Assembly: GCF_901709675.1 (NCBI RefSeq)
Contig: NC_051104.1
Coordinates: 3,331,501 to 3,395,500 of the forward strand
Source: Syngnathus acus
Taxonomy: Eukaryota; Chordata; Actinopteri; Syngnathiformes; Syngnathidae
Direction of reading: 5' to 3'
DNA length: 64,000 nucleotides
Positions 59,771 to 64,000 of this stretch are shown in pieces. The notes under the pieces were generated by a model that made no database searches, was not told the origin of the DNA, and saw nothing but the letters and a program-made list of their open reading frames with translations. How positions within the stretch are numbered: position 1 is the stretch's first letter; each line of letters starts with the position of its first letter. The position numbers and the translations under genes are program-made.

Positions 59771-64000
<4,230 letters not shown>

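Overview
The window looks like a piece of a compact teleost (ray-finned fish) genome. It holds four multi-exon vertebrate genes, all on the minus strand, with GT-AG introns mostly 70-600 bp long. The DNA between coding blocks carries fish-type short repeats, inverted-repeat transposon remnants and many microsatellites. There is no prokaryotic gene organisation. All coding assignments come from reading spliced frames by eye and comparing them with remembered vertebrate protein families. In each gene the exon lengths sum to a whole number of codons, which independently supports the splice map.

From low to high coordinate (3' to 5' for the genes): (1) dpp6, 26 coding exons, 1136-37794, a catalytically dead dipeptidyl-peptidase-like Kv4 channel subunit of 816 residues; its first intron is 24.2 kb and contains most of the repeats. 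(2) An 8.7 kb gap with no recognisable gene, holding the dpp6 promoter side, an AT microsatellite and the 3' UTR of the next gene. (3) adgrg2, 20 coding exons, 46507-52579, an adhesion GPCR of 1311 residues with signal peptide, pentraxin/laminin-G-like domain, mucin-like stalk, GAIN/GPS and 7TM. (4) ptchd1, 4 coding exons, 53923-57911, a 935-residue Patched-domain membrane protein ending in a PDZ ligand. (5) phex, 20 exons visible, 59771-64000, an M13 zinc endopeptidase whose 5' end runs off the right edge.

adgrg2, ptchd1 and phex have counterparts on human Xp22, and phex-ptchd1 keep the same order and orientation, so this is conserved vertebrate synteny packed into about 18 kb. dpp6 is on a different human chromosome (7q36), so the dpp6/adgrg2 gap is a lineage-specific junction. 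The four products work in unrelated systems (neuronal excitability, adhesion signalling, synaptic membrane protein, phosphate and mineral control); nothing suggests a functional cluster.

I did not find a new multi-gene system. The most interesting signals are a pentraxin-type domain on an ADGRG2 orthologue, a Ser-to-Glu change at the dead DPP6 nucleophile position, two GC-AG introns, a TG-repeat splice acceptor in phex, inverted-repeat elements with intact target-site duplications, and a minisatellite with a 13-codon period.
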